NCBI GenBank assembly: GCA_937892545.1
Contig: CALAFO010000028.1
Coordinates: 1 to 6,870, forward strand
Direction of reading: 5' to 3'
Length of the DNA stretch: 6,870 bases
From: Scatosoma sp002474405
GTDB lineage: Bacteria; Bacillota; Clostridia; Christensenellales; Borkfalkiaceae
The notes under the pieces are model-generated. The model saw nothing but the letters and a program-made list of their open reading frames with translations. It did no database searches and was not told where the DNA came from. Each line of letters starts with the position of its first letter. Positions within the stretch are counted from its first letter, which is position 1. Positions 5,140-6,870 of the stretch are shown piece after piece. The position numbers were made by a program, and so were the translations under genes.

Positions 5140-6594
5140 TTACGCCGCGGCAATTCCCAGCGCCGCAAGCCCCGCCAGAATTTCTCCGTCCTGCGCGTAG
5201 CTCGCCGCCACGCTCTTGCAGCCGTCCGCCGCGGTAATTCCCACGCCGTGAATACACTTTCCCGATACGGGCCAGCAAATCTGCGCGCTCGTCAGCTTAA
5301 TCGCCTCGCTGCGCCACAAAAACCTCGTCCGCGTGGTCTGCATAATCCCTTTGCCGTACGTTTTCGCCGTACCGTCGGCAGCCGCCGTCAGACACACCCG
5401 CCCGTACTCCGTGCCGCCGTAATCCAGCATCGCCCCCAAAAGACACTCCGAAGCGGAAGCCGTTCCCGCGTCCGCCAGCACGTACACTTTCCCGTCCGCG
5501 CCGAAATATGCGGAATAATCGTTCCGCTTCGCGTCGAACACGTACGTTTTTCCGTCGCGGTACACCGCTTTCGCCGCCGCGGGAGTTTTCCCCGTCGCGT
5601 TTTTGCAGAAATACGAAACGATCGAGCGCAGAATTTCCATATCCCCGCCGCCGTTGCCGCGCAAATCCAGCACAAGATTTTTCTTTCCGTCCGCCGAAAA
5701 TCTCTTCATCGCCCCGTCGAATTCCGCCGCCGCGTTGCCGTTGAACTGCGTCAGGCGGATATACGCCGTATCTTCCGGCAACGCCCGCAAAACAAACGCC
5801 CCGCCGTCCGCAAAACGCTTTTCCGTTTCCGCCGCGTCGGCGCCCGGATACACGTATGCCGCCGACGAAGAACGATACGTAACGTAATGTTCCGTAAACG
5901 AAGCCTTGTGCAGCTTCACGACGCGTTTGTTTTCCTCTCCGTACGGGTAGCGCGTCTCTTCCACGTAAAATTCTTCGCCCGCCGCGTATTTCGCCGCGAA
6001 TTCCGTAAACGCCGAAAGCGAAGCGCACGCCGTCATCGAATCCGCCGTCGCGCCGTACCCCGTAATCCTGCTGCCGTCCGCAATCCCCGCTGCCTCTGCG
6101 GGAGAACCGCCCGCCGTGCGCGAAACGGTCAGCATGCCCGCCTGTTCTGCCGTGGCGGAAACGAAATAAATGCCCAGCCCGCTGTATTGTCCCGCCGATT
6201 TCTTCACGGCTTCGTCGTTCTCGTCCGCCGTCATGTACGCGGAATACCTGTCCAGCAGCGAATTTACGCCGCCGAACACGCCCGCATAAAATTCCTCGTC
6301 GGAAATCTCGTACAGATAATCTTTCTGTATGCGTTCTTTCGCCCACAGCAAAGAATTGATTTCTTTCGGCAACGTGGCTTTATGCGTGAAAAAGCCGCCG
6401 AAAAACGCGCAGAACAGCGCCAGAACGCACGCCGCGATCCGCGCGGGCTTCTTTTCGAAAAACGATTTGAATTTTCCGCCTTTCCCGCCCGATTCGTTGC
6501 TCCGCCCCGCTTCCGTTTCGCCTTTTAAAGTCGCTTCGGGTTGCGTTTTTTCCGTCGTTTGTTCGTCTTTCCGTTTCGATTCCTCGTTTTCCAT
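5140..6594 (-). CDS. Membrane-anchored S41 family (C-terminal processing) serine protease
   Basis: 484-aa protein. A charged, disordered cytosolic N terminus (1-50) precedes one hydrophobic anchor (about 52-70), so the rest is predicted to lie outside the membrane. A helical region follows (NSLLDRYSAYMT, 111-122), then a PDZ-like domain (about 135-230, with GSPAEAAGI at 163-171), then the S41 core: TAYIRLTQFNG (276-286), NLVLDLRGNGGG (306-317), TASASE (378-383), and GKGIMQ (414-419). By alignment with E. coli Prc (S430, K455, Q459), S380 is the nucleophile, K415 the general base and Q419 its partner, so the enzyme looks active. The Ser-Lys spacing is 35 rather than 25 residues because of extra residues before GKG. 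The start has AAGGGAG close upstream. It resembles CtpA/CtpB-type proteases; the substrate cannot be told. The gene stands alone, bracketed by the same repeats on both sides. No convincing promoter was found. Confidence 0.93.
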   Translation of the reverse strand: MENEESKRKDEQTTEKTQPEATLKGETEAGRSNESGGKGGKFKSFFEKKPARIAACVLALFCAFFGGFFTHKATLPKEINSLLWAKERIQKDYLYEISDEEFYAGVFGGVNSLLDRYSAYMTADENDEAVKKSAGQYSGLGIYFVSATAEQAGMLTVSRTAGGSPAEAAGIADGSRITGYGATADSMTACASLSAFTEFAAKYAAGEEFYVEETRYPYGEENKRVVKLHKASFTEHYVTYRSSSAAYVYPGADAAETEKRFADGGAFVLRALPEDTAYIRLTQFNGNAAAEFDGAMKRFSADGKKNLVLDLRGNGGGDMEILRSIVSYFCKNATGKTPAAAKAVYRDGKTYVFDAKRNDYSAYFGADGKVYVLADAGTASASECLLGAMLDYGGTEYGRVCLTAAADGTAKTYGKGIMQTTRTRFLWRSEAIKLTSAQICWPVSGKCIHGVGITAADGCKSVAASYAQDGEILAGLAALGIAAA

Positions 6595-6661
6595 ACTTCT
6601 CCCTTTTCGTCCTGATTTTATCCCGTATCTCCGGGCAATGATTATGTAAACCGCCCTTGCG

Positions 6662-6687
6662 TTCCCCTTTCGGGCAGGCTTCGCCTG
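6662..6687. repeat. Degenerate module A-like copy
   Basis: TTCCCCTTTCGGG is followed by a perfect 5-bp hairpin CAGGC (6675-6679), loop TTC, GCCTG (6683-6687). It keeps the order of C-run/G-run hairpin then variable hairpin, but the first stem has decayed and the AGAGG tail is missing. It lies about 27 nt before module A copy 5. Confidence 0.4.
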
Positions 6688-6713
6688 TTCCGCTGTGCCG
6701 GCATTATCTCTTG

Positions 6714-6759
6714 CTTTCCCCTTTGGGGAAAGTGGCGAGCTTTTGCGAGCCGATAGAGG
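6714..6759. repeat. Two-hairpin repeat (module A, copy 5)
   Basis: CTTTCCCC (6714-6721), loop TTT, GGGGAAAG (6725-6732). The second hairpin is GGC (6734-6736), GA, GC, loop TTTT, GC, GA, GCC (6749-6751), so the stem is interrupted by facing GA/GA bases. The tail GATAGAGG (6752-6759) is identical to copy 3. It lies upstream of the S41 start, in the same orientation as the copies beyond its stop. Confidence 0.78.
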
Positions 6760-6774
6760 TCAAGTTAAAATTTT

Positions 6775-6870
6775 GCCTCTTTCACAGGCTTCCCCTTGCC
6801 TGAAAAAAATTCAGCAAACTTCATTTTTTCGGCAAAAATGGTCAGCCTATTTCATAGGCTTCCCCTTGGG
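6775..6870. repeat. 70-bp unit (module B) and a second unit cut by the window end
   Basis: A full unit at 6775-6844, nearly identical to 4809-4878 and 4879-4948, is followed by the next opening hairpin GCCTAT-TTC-ATAGGC at 6845-6859 and TTCCCCTTGGG at the edge. The period is again exactly 70 bp, and the gap from module A copy 5 is again 15 nt (6760-6774). The array or a three-hairpin element probably continues outside the window. Confidence 0.8.

Noticed and set aside
5297..6346. 349-aa open frame in a second minus-strand frame inside the S41 gene
   Set aside because: Gly/Arg-rich out-of-frame translation; the S41 motifs are all in the other frame.
4993..6528. 511-aa open frame on the + strand opposite the S41 gene
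   Set aside because: Its product is extremely Arg/Pro/His-rich, has no recognisable domain and no good ribosome site, and it mirrors the codon bias of the real minus-strand gene.
6582..6594. Shared first codons (Met-Glu-Asn-Glu-Glu) of the S41 and XRE genes
   Set aside because: Only five codons match and the upstream sequences differ, so common origin or a shared translation signal is not supported.
6620..6660. CATAAT upstream of the S41 gene as a -10 element
   Set aside because: No acceptable -35 hexamer lies at 16-18 nt upstream of it, so I did not call a promoter.

Overview
All five protein genes in this window are on the minus strand. Read from right to left they are an S41 (carboxy-terminal-processing type) protease, prolyl-tRNA synthetase (proS), an XRE-type regulator with four membrane helices, and the overlapping pair mcsA-mcsB. 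McsA and McsB are the activator and kinase of protein-arginine phosphorylation, a system characteristic of Firmicutes. The GC-rich codon use and the hairpin-rich intergenic repeats built around CTTCCCC...GGGGAAG suggest an uncultured, probably gut-associated member of Clostridia. That placement is an inference; no 16S or other marker gene is present.

Layout by position. 1-254 is the 3' flank of mcsB: repeat remnants and a weak terminator candidate. 255-1774 is mcsB and mcsA, which share an ATGA stop/start overlap. 1878-2570 is the XRE/membrane regulator, with a strong promoter whose predicted +1 falls on the A of its ATG, so its mRNA is predicted to be leaderless. 2571-2838 holds that promoter, a clean intrinsic terminator behind proS, and two imperfect copies of a hairpin-tipped repeat. 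2839-4269 is proS, with a near-consensus promoter and a leader of about 93 nt. 4398-5139 has no gene and is almost entirely repeats. 5140-6594 is the S41 protease. 6595-6870 is its upstream region, which ends in the same repeat family.

The genes do not form one operon. proS is closed off by its own promoter and terminator. The xre-mcsA-mcsB group could be co-transcribed (103 nt between xre and mcsA) or mcsA may have its own weak promoter. In Bacillus the order is ctsR-mcsA-mcsB-clpC. Here no ctsR is seen upstream (a membrane-linked XRE protein occupies that place), no clpC starts within 254 nt downstream, and I see no CtsR heptad box ahead of mcsA. McsA lacks the usual C-terminal UVR helix pair, and McsB appears to lack part of its phospho-arginine receptor motif. 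Together these suggest a rewired arginine-phosphorylation module.

The most unusual non-coding signal is an ordered composite repeat. A two-hairpin module (A), whose second hairpin changes sequence between copies but stays paired, is followed by a 15-nt AT-rich linker and then by 70-bp units (B) in exact 70-bp phase. The A-linker-B order occurs on both sides of the S41 gene in the same orientation, with a third, decayed instance near 4554-4632.
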